Part shown: positions 9,870-17,781 of the stretch, piece by piece
Layout: each line of letters starts with the position of its first letter
Numbering within the stretch: the stretch's first letter is position 1
Origin: Clostridiales bacterium
Lineage (GTDB): Bacteria; Bacillota; Clostridia; Lachnospirales; Lachnospiraceae
Direction of reading: 5' to 3'
DNA length: 64,000 nucleotides
NCBI GenBank assembly: GCA_015655075.1
Contig: JAATFT010000055.1
Span: 102,626 to 166,625 of the forward strand
Position numbers and translations under genes: made by a program
Notes under the pieces: model-generated
What the model saw: only the letters and a program-made list of their open reading frames with translations
The model's database searches: none
What the model was told of the DNA's origin: nothing

Positions 9870-10463
9870 TCAAATTTTCGAAAATTTACTTATTATTATA
9901 AATTTCATTTTAGATAGTATCAAAAGTATTGAGATGATAATGAAAGAAAATAGTATTATGGTAGTATAATTAATAAGTTTAAAATAATAAAATATACTTA
10001 AAAGCAGTGTTTGAAGAGTTAAAATTATATTTACCATTTTCTTAAAAAATATAATTTCCGTATCATCTAAAGGTTTGCTTATGCTTCCCATCGGAGATAA
10101 TTTATGTATTGTATAAATTGCGAATAATAAGATACATAAACCTAATATTTTATTTTTATTGATACTGATATAATTTATGATAACGCATAATATAAATATA
10201 AGAGAGTTTGAAAGAATATAACAAGTAAGTTTTCTTTTACTATGATAGCCTCCGGTGAATGTCCTCAAAGTGATAAATGATGATAAAAATACCAGAACCG
10301 TAATTAGCTTATGCATACATACACCAATACATATAGCAGTCAATATATTAATGAGTATATTGATCGTGCTTTTAATTCCATAATTATATAATTCCTTATC
10401 CTGTGTATCTATGATATTTTTATCTATCATCTGCTGTACAATTAAGCCTGAAATATTAATCAT
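9870..10463 (-). CDS. agrB: AgrB-like accessory gene regulator, peptide-processing membrane protease
   Basis: AgrB proteins cleave the AgrD precursor and cyclise it into a thiolactone or lactone signal. This 197-aa protein has several hydrophobic segments and the family motif RTFTGGYHSKRKLTCY, holding the catalytic His and Cys. Its ATG (10461-10463) overlaps the stop of the agrD-like ORF (ATGA), so the two are translationally coupled. Last gene of the minus-strand operon XRE - agrA - agrC' - 'agrD - agrB. The frame appears intact, unlike agrC and agrD. Confidence 0.9.
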   Translation of the reverse strand: MINISGLIVQQMIDKNIIDTQDKELYNYGIKSTINILINILTAICIGVCMHKLITVLVFLSSFITLRTFTGGYHSKRKLTCYILSNSLIFILCVIINYISINKNKILGLCILLFAIYTIHKLSPMGSISKPLDDTEIIFFKKMVNIILTLQTLLLSIFYYFKLINYTTIILFSFIIISILLILSKMKFIIISKFSKI

Positions 10464-10552
10464 ACAAACTTTCTTAATTTTTTAGCGCTATCGGGAAGAG
10501 AATCCTGATACATAATATACCAGCAAGTTATATTGGCACTAACAGTTACCAT
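10460..10552 (-). pseudogene. agrD: AgrD-like cyclic autoinducer precursor, N-terminally truncated
   Basis: A 30-codon ORF in a different frame from agrC, overlapping its end and ending in the agrB start. It contains SANITCWYIMYQDS followed by LPDSAKKLRKF, the Cys-ring core plus Pro/Lys-rich tail typical of AgrD and clostridial cyclic-lactone peptides; the S. aureus counterpart has TCDFIM. A five-residue ring CWYIM is predicted by analogy. The usual N-terminal amphipathic helix (about 15-25 residues) is missing, the frame is closed 7 codons before the ATG, and no ribosome site precedes it. A deletion that joined agrC to agrD explains both truncations. It could still be made by coupled translation. 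Confidence 0.7.
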
Positions 10553-11444
10553 AAGAAATAAGTACGGAATTTAAAACAATATTAGTCGTATAAATAGTAT
10601 TCTCTACCTCATCCAGTTCAAGAAAAATTTTATTAAATTCGTTTTTTACAGATGTATTATCTTTTTCAAAGCTATCATATAGACTAATCAACTGATTTTT
10701 AATATCATGTCTAACCTTTCGTAATTGCTTATTACTTTCATCCATTTCCCGATAATAATTCTCATTAAGCTTGTTTTCCAGCAGCATAAGGTCATTTTGA
10801 TGCTCTTTCCATATCATAAAGTTAAATTTTTTGAAGATGTAGAATATGATATAATTACTAAATAACACCATTATAATGATAGAAAGACAAAGAATACTGC
10901 TTTCCAAATCTTGATTATGCCATACAAGTCTTATAATTAAGCAGCAACTGATTATTCCCGTAATTGGAATAATTATTAATAAGGCTATTATATTTTTAGG
11001 AAGCTTTACTATTTTTTCAGTCCGAAAATAACAAAGTACTTTTATAATAAGAAATCGAAGTAATTCACAGATAATAATTCCGATATAATATTCTTCTATG
11101 AAGTTATCTCCCTTTAGAATATATAAGGCTGTTTGTAATATTAATAAGCCAACCGGTTCCACGACGAAACCGATTCCTATATACATAATTACCAATATAA
11201 ATCTTGAGGATAAAATGCATGAATATTGAAGACTAAAAATATATATAATTAACAGGCAGCCGATCAGATTTACTGAAGGAATGCCAAGTCTATTAATGCA
11301 GGTAAGAGCTGCGGCGCTAGTTATTAATGTTATAAGATGGACTAACGGGGGGGATTTTCTATTATGGGCAAAGCAATTCATATATTTTGTTTGTATTAAA
11401 AAATCAAAAAAATTAGCAGCAAATAGAATAATTATTTCTGTCAT
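10539..11444 (-). pseudogene. agrC: AgrC-like sensor histidine kinase, truncated before the ATPase domain
   Basis: A 301-aa protein: about six hydrophobic segments (residues 1-200), a coiled linker, the phospho-acceptor box KVRHDIKNQL and a dimerisation helix ending NIVLNSVL. Normal AgrC-type kinases continue for about 130 residues with the HATPase_c domain (N, G1, G2 boxes). Here the frame ends eight residues later and the next bases are the 3' half of an agrD. The kinase therefore cannot bind ATP as encoded. Its ATG overlaps the stop of the upstream response regulator gene (ATGA). It is read as a deletion fusion; a sequencing or assembly deletion is the alternative. Confidence 0.8.
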
Positions 11445-12148
11445 AATTTATTATTTAAAAACTCTAAATGTTTAAGTTTAACTTGCTGCCGATAATTTCT
11501 GCTAATATATAAAATTTCATCCGTTTTTAAAATAAGCTCTCCTCTGACAATTTCTCTTATATATTCCATATTTATTATATATGAAATATGTATATTAACG
11601 AAAAGATGTTCATCTAATTGTGACCATATCTCTTCGAGTGTCATATTAAATTGATATAACTTATTATTTGTATGGATAAAAGCTTTTCGTCTATTTTTTT
11701 CAATATAAATGATATCCCCACAGGCTAAATTGTACCTATTTTTTCGATAACTGAAGGCAAAATTACTTTTGGTTAATTTAAGGTAAGAGGATACTTTATC
11801 CAAAATTTGAATAAATTTATCATATTCGATAGGCTTTCGAATGAAATCAAAGGTGATTACTTCAAATACATCATAAACATACTGAGGATAGCTGGTTAAA
11901 TATATAAACAAAGCCCTTGGCTCTGTATTTCTTAGTTTCTTGGCAAGGGTAATCCCATCTAAATTTTCCATCTCTATATCCAGAATATATAAATTATAAT
12001 GAATATCTTGTTTATTTTTATAATCCAGAAGTTCATTACCACTAAAAAAAACATCATATTCATAATTCCGGTTATGGAGTGTATCAAAGTAGCGTTCAAT
12101 TTTCTCAATTACCTTTGTATCATCGTCACATACAGCAATAGAAATCAT
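11441..12148 (-). CDS. agrA: LytTR-family response regulator (AgrA-like)
   Basis: A 235-aa transcription factor. The N-terminal receiver (residues 1-120) has the acidic pocket CDDD and the phospho-acceptor Asp in LYILDIEMENLDG. A C-terminal LytTR DNA-binding domain (about 135-233) contains GDIIYIEKNRRKAFIH and NIHISYIINMEYI. Normally phosphorylated by AgrC; since agrC here lacks its ATPase domain, it must rely on another donor or be inactive. An AAAGGATG ribosome site precedes the ATG, and the gene is 22 bases after the XRE gene. Confidence 0.92.
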   Translation of the reverse strand: MISIAVCDDDTKVIEKIERYFDTLHNRNYEYDVFFSGNELLDYKNKQDIHYNLYILDIEMENLDGITLAKKLRNTEPRALFIYLTSYPQYVYDVFEVITFDFIRKPIEYDKFIQILDKVSSYLKLTKSNFAFSYRKNRYNLACGDIIYIEKNRRKAFIHTNNKLYQFNMTLEEIWSQLDEHLFVNIHISYIINMEYIREIVRGELILKTDEILYISRNYRQQVKLKHLEFLNNKL

Positions 12149-12170
12149 CTACTTTCACATCCTTTGTAAG

Positions 12171-12404
12171 TTAATCATCTTCTACACAAGAATCAAAAAA
12201 CTTGGAAGAAAAAAATTCCTTCATTGAAATTTCAAAACCATCACATAATCTACTAATCGTAGTAATAGTTGGATTTTTTCCATGTATGATATTCATTAGG
12301 GTAGACATGGGAACAGCAGAGCGGTATGATAGAACATAGTAACTAATCTGTCTTTGAGAACATAATTCATTGATGCGGTTTACTACAGCTTCCCTACTTT
12401 TCAA
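12171..12404 (-). CDS. small XRE/Cro-type HTH regulator
   Basis: A helix-turn-helix protein of about 77 aa (SYRSAVPMSTLMNIIHGKNPTIT) and first gene of the agr operon. An in-frame ATG at 12419 exists, but TTG at 12404 is favoured: GGGGGA lies 7 bases upstream and relatives begin near KSREAVVNRI. The promoter found upstream would start transcription close to 12419, which also argues against that ATG. It probably autoregulates the quorum-sensing operon. Confidence 0.8.
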   Translation of the reverse strand: MKSREAVVNRINELCSQRQISYYVLSYRSAVPMSTLMNIIHGKNPTITTISRLCDGFEISMKEFFSSKFFDSCVEDD

Positions 12405-12428
12405 GACATAATCCCCCATCTAAATATA

Positions 12429-12457
12429 ATAATATTATATCCTATTTATATTGACAA
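12429..12457 (-). promoter_or_regulatory. promoter of the agr-like operon
   Basis: Read on the minus strand: TTGTCA (12457-12452), 17-base spacer, TATTAT (12434-12429). Confidence 0.5.
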
Positions 12458-12890
12458 TTACTACCTTATATGGGAGTAATTTTATTAGATTATAAAAGAA
12501 ATATTACATTGAAAATGGTAAGTCTGAAAAAAATATCATAAATTTATAAATTATAAGTAAATAATATAAATTTTTTAATGTACATTCCGTGTAATATAAT
12601 CGCATAATACTTATATCAGTATTCTCAACATGACTGAATGACATTCACCGCTTTCAAATTTGATGCATTCGTTATAACATTTTCCATCGTAAAAAGATGA
12701 GGATTGCGGAAGAACCTAATTACTTCAAGAATATTCATTTGTATGAAATATAATTTAATGACAATTCATGTCAGATAAAGTACATAATGTGGCTTAAAAT
12801 GGAAAATAGAAATCATTTTAATTATAATAAAATTACAAACAAAATATCGATATTAGTTTGAAAGTAATTATTCGCAAAGGAGGCTTTTTT
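12458..12890 (+). other. AT-rich regulatory region upstream of the secreted-protein gene
   Basis: No gene seen. It holds the 13-bp dyad TGAATGACATTCA (12635-12647), whose ACATTC half recurs in related form (TGCATTC) about 20 bases downstream. A TATAAT at 12749-12754 lacks a good -35, and a TGACA/TGTCA dyad lies about 10 bases further on. A weak -35 with upstream repeats is what a LytTR-activated promoter would look like, but the sites do not match the published AgrA consensus. Confidence 0.35.
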
Positions 12891-13403
12891 ATGTCTAAAG
12901 TTTTTAAAAAGTTTATTTTAGGTTTTTTAGTTATGGTTCTGGTAACATTAACATTGTCACCCCCACCGATTAGTAATGCAGCTGTTAATGATAATCAAGT
13001 TTCTACTATAACGGCAAAAAAAACTTATCCAACTGAATGGACTCAGAGATTTGATGCAACACAATATTCCAGTGCAAAATTAAAAAAAGCATCAAAAGCT
13101 ATTCTAGCTGCTGCAATAATTGCAGCTTTTGGAAAAACAGGATTAACATCAGAGACATTTGCTAAAACTATTGCTAGTGCTTTACTTAGTAATTTCTATG
13201 TCAATAGTGAGACACAAGATGTTTATTATTCCTATGAAGTTTATTACAGGGAATTAGGTCCTGGTAAATTTGATTCTATAGGAAATTTTTTAGGAGACTA
13301 TCAAATTAAAGTAGTTGAAACAACTTATTCAAATGTCGGGATGACAAAAAAGATATCTTCCAATATTACATATTACAAGAGTACTAGTATTTTTTATTGG
13401 TAA
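12891..13403 (+). CDS. small secreted protein of unknown function beside the agr locus
   Basis: A 170-aa preprotein. ATG 12891 follows AAAGGAGG by 7 bases; an upstream in-frame TTG has no such site. Residues 1-30 form a signal peptide (Lys-rich start, hydrophobic core, SNA-AV cleavage site). The mature part of about 140 aa has an Ala/Ile-rich amphipathic segment (KAILAAAIIAAFGKTG, then IASALLSNF) and a Tyr-rich C-terminal half. The layout recalls secreted bacteriocin-like or membrane-active peptides, but I do not recognise the family. Divergence from the agr operon suggests quorum-controlled expression. It ends in a strong terminator that a 57-aa ORF on the other strand overlaps. Confidence 0.75.
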   Translation: MSKVFKKFILGFLVMVLVTLTLSPPPISNAAVNDNQVSTITAKKTYPTEWTQRFDATQYSSAKLKKASKAILAAAIIAAFGKTGLTSETFAKTIASALLSNFYVNSETQDVYYSYEVYYRELGPGKFDSIGNFLGDYQIKVVETTYSNVGMTKKISSNITYYKSTSIFYW

Positions 13404-13407
13404 AAGT

Positions 13408-13443
13408 AAAAGGGTCAGAAATTATTTTTTCCGACCCTTTTTT
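13408..13443 (+). terminator. intrinsic terminator of the secreted-protein gene
   Basis: AAAGGGTC pairs with GACCCTTT and is followed by six T. A diverged copy occurs at 49969. Confidence 0.85.
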
Positions 13444-13595
13444 ATATACGCATAAATATCATATATTAAAAGACAACATATAGTAATTGATGAAAATTGA
13501 ATAGATTTAATTATATTCTTGTTTTCTATCCAGATATAAGAAATTAATAATAAAAATATGTATTTAAATATATTTGATATTATTATATTTTTCAA
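13422..13595 (-). CDS. 57-aa small membrane protein, copy 1 (TTG start)
   Basis: TTG at 13595 lies 8 bases after AAAAGGAG and opens a 57-codon frame. The product has two hydrophobic stretches (IFKYIFLLLISYIWI and ITICCLLIYDIYAYI) and a basic tail KKGRKK. A second copy at 49977-50150 has the same length, the same TTG start and ribosome site, and no frameshift; its differences are mostly synonymous or conservative (Leu/Ile, Phe/Leu, Tyr/Asp, Arg/Gln). That pattern indicates selection on the protein. The gene is convergent with the secreted-protein gene and its stop lies inside that gene's terminator. An immunity or anchoring role is a guess from position. Confidence 0.6.
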   Translation of the reverse strand: MKNIIISNIFKYIFLLLISYIWIENKNIIKSIQFSSITICCLLIYDIYAYIKKGRKK

Positions 13596-13851
13596 TATTA
13601 TATCTCCTTTTATTAGTGATGTTATAAATATAATTGTATAAAAACATACTTTATCATCATCTTTTATGAGTAAGAAAAGTATTTATTTGTTTTTTATATA
13701 AAACTCCTATCATATTATTACTCATTGCAATATTATAGATAGAGTAAATTTTGATTAATTATAGCTTATATGTGGGTGTCGATTATAACATTAACGATAT
13801 ATAAATATATTAGTCCTATTTTAAAATTTTTGCAAGGAGGAAATAAAAAAC

Positions 13852-13929
13852 ATGATAAATTACCGTCCGTTTTGGGGAAACTTTAAAAGAGAAAAATGTA
13901 TCATCTTATGCATTAATTCACAAATGTAA
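13852..13929 (+). pseudogene. N-terminal remnant of a small XRE regulator, copy 1
   Basis: A strong site (GCAAGGAGGAAATAAAAAAC) precedes ATG 13852, which opens only 25 codons starting MINYRPFWGNFK. Short Clostridia XRE regulators often begin this way (MI.Y.PFW.TLK..GI), so this is probably the head of a regulator whose body was lost at the adjacent IS end. A matching head sits at 50255. The gap 13596-13851 is AT-rich with no other gene. Confidence 0.4.
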
Positions 13930-13949
13930 ATATAATGTAAGTAACTTTA

Positions 13950-14236
13950 ATTGTGAATGGCAATAGAAAATGTATCTTTTTTGGCAACTAAAAATGTACT
14001 TCCTATTGTCACCTACAGGACTCTCACCGTTAGGTAATTAAATAATTACTCTTTATCATTACCTTTCAGATAAGCTTTACGGTGCTCTAGCCGGTAATTT
14101 TTACCTTCAAGGTGTATGACATCACATCGATACATTAGACGGTCAAGAGCTGCTGAAACTAACTTCCCGTCATCACTGAACAGTTCCTGCCATTCTTCAA
14201 ATCATTTATTTCAGATTAGTGCCGGCAGAGGAATTG
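13950..14236 (-). pseudogene. istB: IS21-family remnant: end repeats and C-terminal istB fragment
   Basis: On the minus strand, 14199-14046 encodes FEEWQELF...ALDRLMYRCDVIHL followed by GKNYRLEHRK and a stop, the C-terminus of IstB-type ATP-binding transposition helpers. The part before 14199 is frameshifted (SAGTNLK in another frame, then stops) and the rest of the element is missing. Next to it, 13950-14020 carries two AAATGTA-type subrepeats typical of IS21 ends. It is non-mobile. Confidence 0.65.
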
Positions 14237-14269
14237 ACAAAAACATCCCGCAGTACAGTGGATAAAGCT

Positions 14270-15211
14270 CTATGAAAATACGTGTCTGGATATTTCAATA
14301 AATTTTTCCATTGCTTTTGTAATGCTGGTGTTTTTTCTATGCGCCAGAAAAGTATCACGATGAGCTGTTTCATCATCGATTTTATAATAAATCAATTCAT
14401 TTTGGCGTGTAGCCAGCTTTACAAGAGTATCAGTAACAAAAACGTTTCCTATTCCGTGAGTCCCAAGGTTATAGGCAGTCATAAGCTGGTTTAAATACAG
14501 CACGTTTCCGGGAAGAAAACCGTAATCTTCGCAAATCTTCATGCTTCTTGTGTGCAAATCATGCCCCTTTTTAAGAAGAATAAAACTCTGGTCAGATAAT
14601 TCGGACATATTTAAACATTCCTGCTTATAAATATGCTTATTGTTTAAAATATCTAAATAGGATAATTGATATTTTTGATATTTTTTATTGACAGGATCGT
14701 TTACAGGTATTCCCAGCAGTATCTGTTCTGTCAGAAGATGGTGTGAAATAAATAAATTACTGTCATATTCTCCGGAGTCAATAATCAGGTCTATATGACT
14801 ATCCAGTGCCCGTTTATATAAGTCTATGGAATCTGCTTCCGTAATCTCCAGGGATATTCCCGGATACTTTTGAGTAAATATTTTGATAATGGGGGGAAGC
14901 ATGCAGGAAGAGAAAAAATTAGCCCCGCCTACATTTAAATGACCGGATTTCAAATTAGATATTTCTAAAAGCTGATTTTTTAATCCATACTCGATATTCA
15001 TGATTTGTTCAATTGCATGAATGTATGCTTCTCCGGCTTCGGTTAACGTTAGCGGAATTGTGGAACGATTAAATATTTTATTGTTTAGTTCGATTTCAGC
15101 TTTATGTATTGCCGTGCTCAATGCAGGCTGAGATATAAATAGATTTTTAGCGGCTTTGGAAAAACTTCCGGCTTTGTATACCTCATATACATATTTTGTT
15201 CCTCTAAGCAT
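14270..15211 (-). CDS. LysR-family transcriptional regulator of the adjacent catabolic operon
   Basis: A 313-aa protein with an N-terminal winged HTH (SFSKAAKNLFISQPALSTAIHKAE, split by the turn) and a C-terminal periplasmic-binding-fold effector domain (from about residue 90). ATG 15211 has GGAGG 9 bases upstream; the frame extends further, but without a site. It is divergent from the 19-kb operon beginning at 15510, the classic arrangement for a LysR activator of that operon. The ligand is probably the imported substrate or a breakdown product. Confidence 0.92.
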   Translation of the reverse strand: MLRGTKYVYEVYKAGSFSKAAKNLFISQPALSTAIHKAEIELNNKIFNRSTIPLTLTEAGEAYIHAIEQIMNIEYGLKNQLLEISNLKSGHLNVGGANFFSSCMLPPIIKIFTQKYPGISLEITEADSIDLYKRALDSHIDLIIDSGEYDSNLFISHHLLTEQILLGIPVNDPVNKKYQKYQLSYLDILNNKHIYKQECLNMSELSDQSFILLKKGHDLHTRSMKICEDYGFLPGNVLYLNQLMTAYNLGTHGIGNVFVTDTLVKLATRQNELIYYKIDDETAHRDTFLAHRKNTSITKAMEKFIEISRHVFS

Positions 15212-15237
15212 AAAATGACCTCCATATAAAAAAAATT

Positions 15238-15250
15238 TATAACTGTTATA
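15238..15250. promoter_or_regulatory. candidate LysR operator
   Basis: Perfect dyad TATAACTGTTATA, centred 20 bases upstream of the operon -35 box and between the divergent genes, as expected for a LysR recognition site. Confidence 0.5.
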
Positions 15251-15263
15251 TAAATATATGTAT

Positions 15264-15292
15264 TTGATTATATCCTTTGCAGATGCTATAAT
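15264..15292 (+). promoter_or_regulatory. promoter of the ATC-hydrolase operon
   Basis: TTGATT (15264-15269), 17-base spacer, consensus TATAAT (15287-15292). Transcription would begin near 15300 and run through the hairpin leader. Confidence 0.65.
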
Positions 15293-15327
15293 CAACCTAT
15301 ATTTTATATGAGATCATTGACAGCGGA

Positions 15328-15482
15328 GTCTTTGGATAATTATCCAAAGGCTTTTTTTATCGAATAGGAAATTGCGTCCTATTCGATAAAAATCCTACCG
15401 GGGGATGCGCATGACGCTTGCAGGGTATTATGTCGCAAAGCGACCAAGCGTCAGCGCAGAGTTTGCTTTGCAAACTCTTTTT
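15328..15482 (+). promoter_or_regulatory. leader with four consecutive hairpins, two of them terminator-like
   Basis: Hairpin 1 is CTTTGGATAATTATCCAAAG plus seven T (15328-15358). Hairpin 2 (15354-15392) pairs ATCGAATAGGA with TCCTATTCGAT and extends so that the U-tract of hairpin 1 pairs with five A. Hairpin 3 pairs GACGCTTG with CAAGCGTC around an inner GTCGC-AAA-GCGAC (15413-15452). Hairpin 4 is GAGTTTGC-TTT-GCAAACTC plus five T (15459-15482). It lies between the promoter and the first ORF, so it probably attenuates the operon. An open frame (ATG 15405) crosses hairpins 3-4 and runs into the first gene. Confidence 0.65.
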
Positions 15483-15509
15483 CATTTGACAGAACAAAGG
15501 AGCTTATAT

Positions 15510-16556
15510 ATGTTTGAAGATAAAGATAATGCATTTGCAAATTACATTGAAGAAGACAACGCCGGCAGAGCGCAATTTTTATGGGTTTCATTATTTTACT
15601 TTCTGATGAAAGTGAGCATGGATGATTATGGTGCCCGTGGAGAAGGTATCATGAGACAGGCCGTCAGAGATTTGGGAACAGAAAGAGCGGTTCGAAAAAG
15701 ACAGAGATCGGATGCTTTAGGATTAGAACCCAATTTAGTATCTATGGGCAAGGTAATCGATTTATTTGGGGAACCCCGTTTTTCCTTTGGAAAACAGGTT
15801 TCGGAAGCCGGACCGGAGTATAAATTAATTCAGGTATATACTTGTCCTAATAGTAATATCTGGGCAAGGCTTGAAGGGAAAAAATCAGGAAGCTATTTAA
15901 AAATCGGGTCTATCTACTGTGAAGAAGTACATCATTATCTGTACGGAAAATATGACCCTGCTATTCAGGTCAATCTATGTGAGATTTTAACAAAGGGAGA
16001 TCATCTTTGTAACTTTCGGTTAAATATGAGTAAAGCAAATAGGAGGCCTTATATATTGCCTCCCTATGAAAAAGAAACCTGGGAAGATTATGGAACTGAT
16101 GTTACAGCTTCCATTATTACTGTTTTTGGATTAAATTATTACCACTATGGACGTGCAATCTACGATAATCTGGGTGAAAGTACATTAAGAAAAGGATTGA
16201 GAGCCTTTGCATATTGCAGGGGAGAACGGATGAAGGAATTAAATCGTCGCAGAAACCGACCCAATGACATAGCGGGACTGATAAAGGATGGGGATTTGTT
16301 CCTGGATCCGAGAGAGGAAATGAAGATAAATATTGTTGGGGAAGATGAATACGATATTGAACTGTTAAGAAATATTTTAGTTGAGGTGCTTCATACACAT
16401 TGTGCGGATCACTTAACCAGAATTTATTATGAAGAGGTATTCCCTGGAATTTGTGATATATACAATCCGGAAATAGAAGTATCTTTTGAAAATATTCTTT
16501 GTGAAAACGGAAATTTTAGAATTATTATGAATAATCGAGGTAATGAAAAATGCTGA
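15510..16556 (+). CDS. ATC-hydrolase family protein, paralogue 1 (subgroup A)
   Basis: A 348-aa protein of the L-2-amino-thiazoline-4-carboxylic acid hydrolase family (PF14196-like), an enzyme type that opens a cyclic thiazoline to a carbamoyl amino acid. Visible family marks are TCPNSNIW, IYCEEVHH and LCNF, with conserved Cys, Glu and His that may form a metal or catalytic site. The N-terminal unit GEGIMRQAVRDLGTERAVRK is echoed near residue 225 (GESTLRKGLRAF...RGERMKEL), an internal duplication. ATG 15510 has AAAGGAG 7 bases upstream; the longer frame from 15405 crosses the leader hairpins. First gene of the operon; it overlaps the aminotransferase by 7 bases. Closest sibling: the protein at 30459. 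Confidence 0.65.
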   Translation: MFEDKDNAFANYIEEDNAGRAQFLWVSLFYFLMKVSMDDYGARGEGIMRQAVRDLGTERAVRKRQRSDALGLEPNLVSMGKVIDLFGEPRFSFGKQVSEAGPEYKLIQVYTCPNSNIWARLEGKKSGSYLKIGSIYCEEVHHYLYGKYDPAIQVNLCEILTKGDHLCNFRLNMSKANRRPYILPPYEKETWEDYGTDVTASIITVFGLNYYHYGRAIYDNLGESTLRKGLRAFAYCRGERMKELNRRRNRPNDIAGLIKDGDLFLDPREEMKINIVGEDEYDIELLRNILVEVLHTHCADHLTRIYYEEVFPGICDIYNPEIEVSFENILCENGNFRIIMNNRGNEKC

Positions 16557-17740
16557 CAAAAAGAGTTCAGGTATTAGCGCCTTCAAAAACAATGTATTTT
16601 ACGGCAAAGGCAAACAAGCTGAAAGATCAAGGCTTTTCTGTTATGGATTTCAGCGTAGGCGAGCCGGATTTTTGTACGCCTGAAAATATATGCCGGGCGG
16701 CGAAGGCCGCTATAAACGAAGGATATACAAAATATACCCTGGTGAACGGAATTTTGGAATTAAGGGAAGCTATTTGTAAAAAGCTTCTGACGGATAACAA
16801 GATCTTTTATACGCCGAATCAGATTTGCGCAGGAACCGGAGCGAAACAGCCGCTGTTTAATGCAATATTTGCCCTCTGCGAAACGGGGGATGAGGTTATT
16901 ATTCCGACACCGAGCTGGGTAAGCTACGAAGAAATGGTAAAATTGGCGGGAGCAGATCCGGTATTTGTTAAATGCAGGGAAGAAGAAAACTTTGAACTGA
17001 ATATTCATGATATTGAAAGGGCTGTTACCGACAGGACGAAAGCTGTCATAATTAATACACCGAATAATCCTACCGGTGCCGTATACGGGGAAAAGACGTT
17101 AAGACAGCTGGGCGATTTGGCTCTTCAGTATAATTTTTACATTATAGTGGATGAGATATATGAAAAATTAGTTTATGATAAAGCAAAGCATTTTTCTATT
17201 GCATCGGTTTCGGAGAAAGTGAAAAACAAATGCATCTTAATTAACGGATTGTCCAAATCTTATTCAATGACAGGCTGGAGAATTGGGTATGCCGCTGCAA
17301 ATGATGAAGTGTCAGCGGCGATGAAGGCGATTCAAAGCCATACTACCTCGTCCGGCAATTCCATTACTCAGTATGCGGCTGTGGAGGCCTATAATGGAAC
17401 GCAGGAGTTTGTTCAGTCCATGCATGATGAGTTTCATAAAAGAAGAAATTATCTTGTAAGCCGGATACAAAAAATGCCGTTTGTAAGCTGCGGCAGGGCT
17501 CCCTCGGGAGCATTTTATATAATGCTGAATGTGGTGCGGACCTTTGGAAGGGAATATAAGAATATAAGGATTGATTCCGCGGATACTTTAGCAGATTTAC
17601 TGCTGATGGAAGCGCATATTGCAATGGTGTCCGGAGAAGCATTTCATGCGGAGGACTATTTGAGAATTTGTTATGCGGTATCCATGGAGAATATCGCGAG
17701 GGGTATGGACAGATTAGTGGAATTTTTAAGGGAACTTTAA
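16550..17740 (+). CDS. pyridoxal-phosphate aminotransferase, class I (aspartate aminotransferase-like)
   Basis: A 396-aa fold-type I aminotransferase. It has the substrate segment VGEPDFCTPENI, cofactor motif NTPNNPTGAVY, VDEIYEKL and the Schiff-base Lys in NGLSKSYSMTGWRIGY; a C-terminal Arg is expected near YLRICYA. It moves an amino group between an amino acid released by the pathway and a 2-oxo acid. It overlaps the preceding ATC-family gene and is followed 41 bases later by a 2-hydroxyacid dehydrogenase that could reduce its oxo-acid product. Confidence 0.9.
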   Translation: MLTKRVQVLAPSKTMYFTAKANKLKDQGFSVMDFSVGEPDFCTPENICRAAKAAINEGYTKYTLVNGILELREAICKKLLTDNKIFYTPNQICAGTGAKQPLFNAIFALCETGDEVIIPTPSWVSYEEMVKLAGADPVFVKCREEENFELNIHDIERAVTDRTKAVIINTPNNPTGAVYGEKTLRQLGDLALQYNFYIIVDEIYEKLVYDKAKHFSIASVSEKVKNKCILINGLSKSYSMTGWRIGYAAANDEVSAAMKAIQSHTTSSGNSITQYAAVEAYNGTQEFVQSMHDEFHKRRNYLVSRIQKMPFVSCGRAPSGAFYIMLNVVRTFGREYKNIRIDSADTLADLLLMEAHIAMVSGEAFHAEDYLRICYAVSMENIARGMDRLVEFLREL

Positions 17741-17781
17741 GAAATCGGCAATCAGTGGTTCAATGCGAAAGGTTATGTGAT

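Noticed and set aside
13930..14236. Active insertion sequence
   Set aside because: Only one end and a frameshifted C-terminal istB fragment remain; no istA is present.
15405..15509. N-terminal extension of the first ATC-family gene
   Set aside because: These 35 codons are encoded by hairpins 3 and 4 of the leader, and ATG 15510 has its own ribosome site; the extension is absent in the four paralogues.
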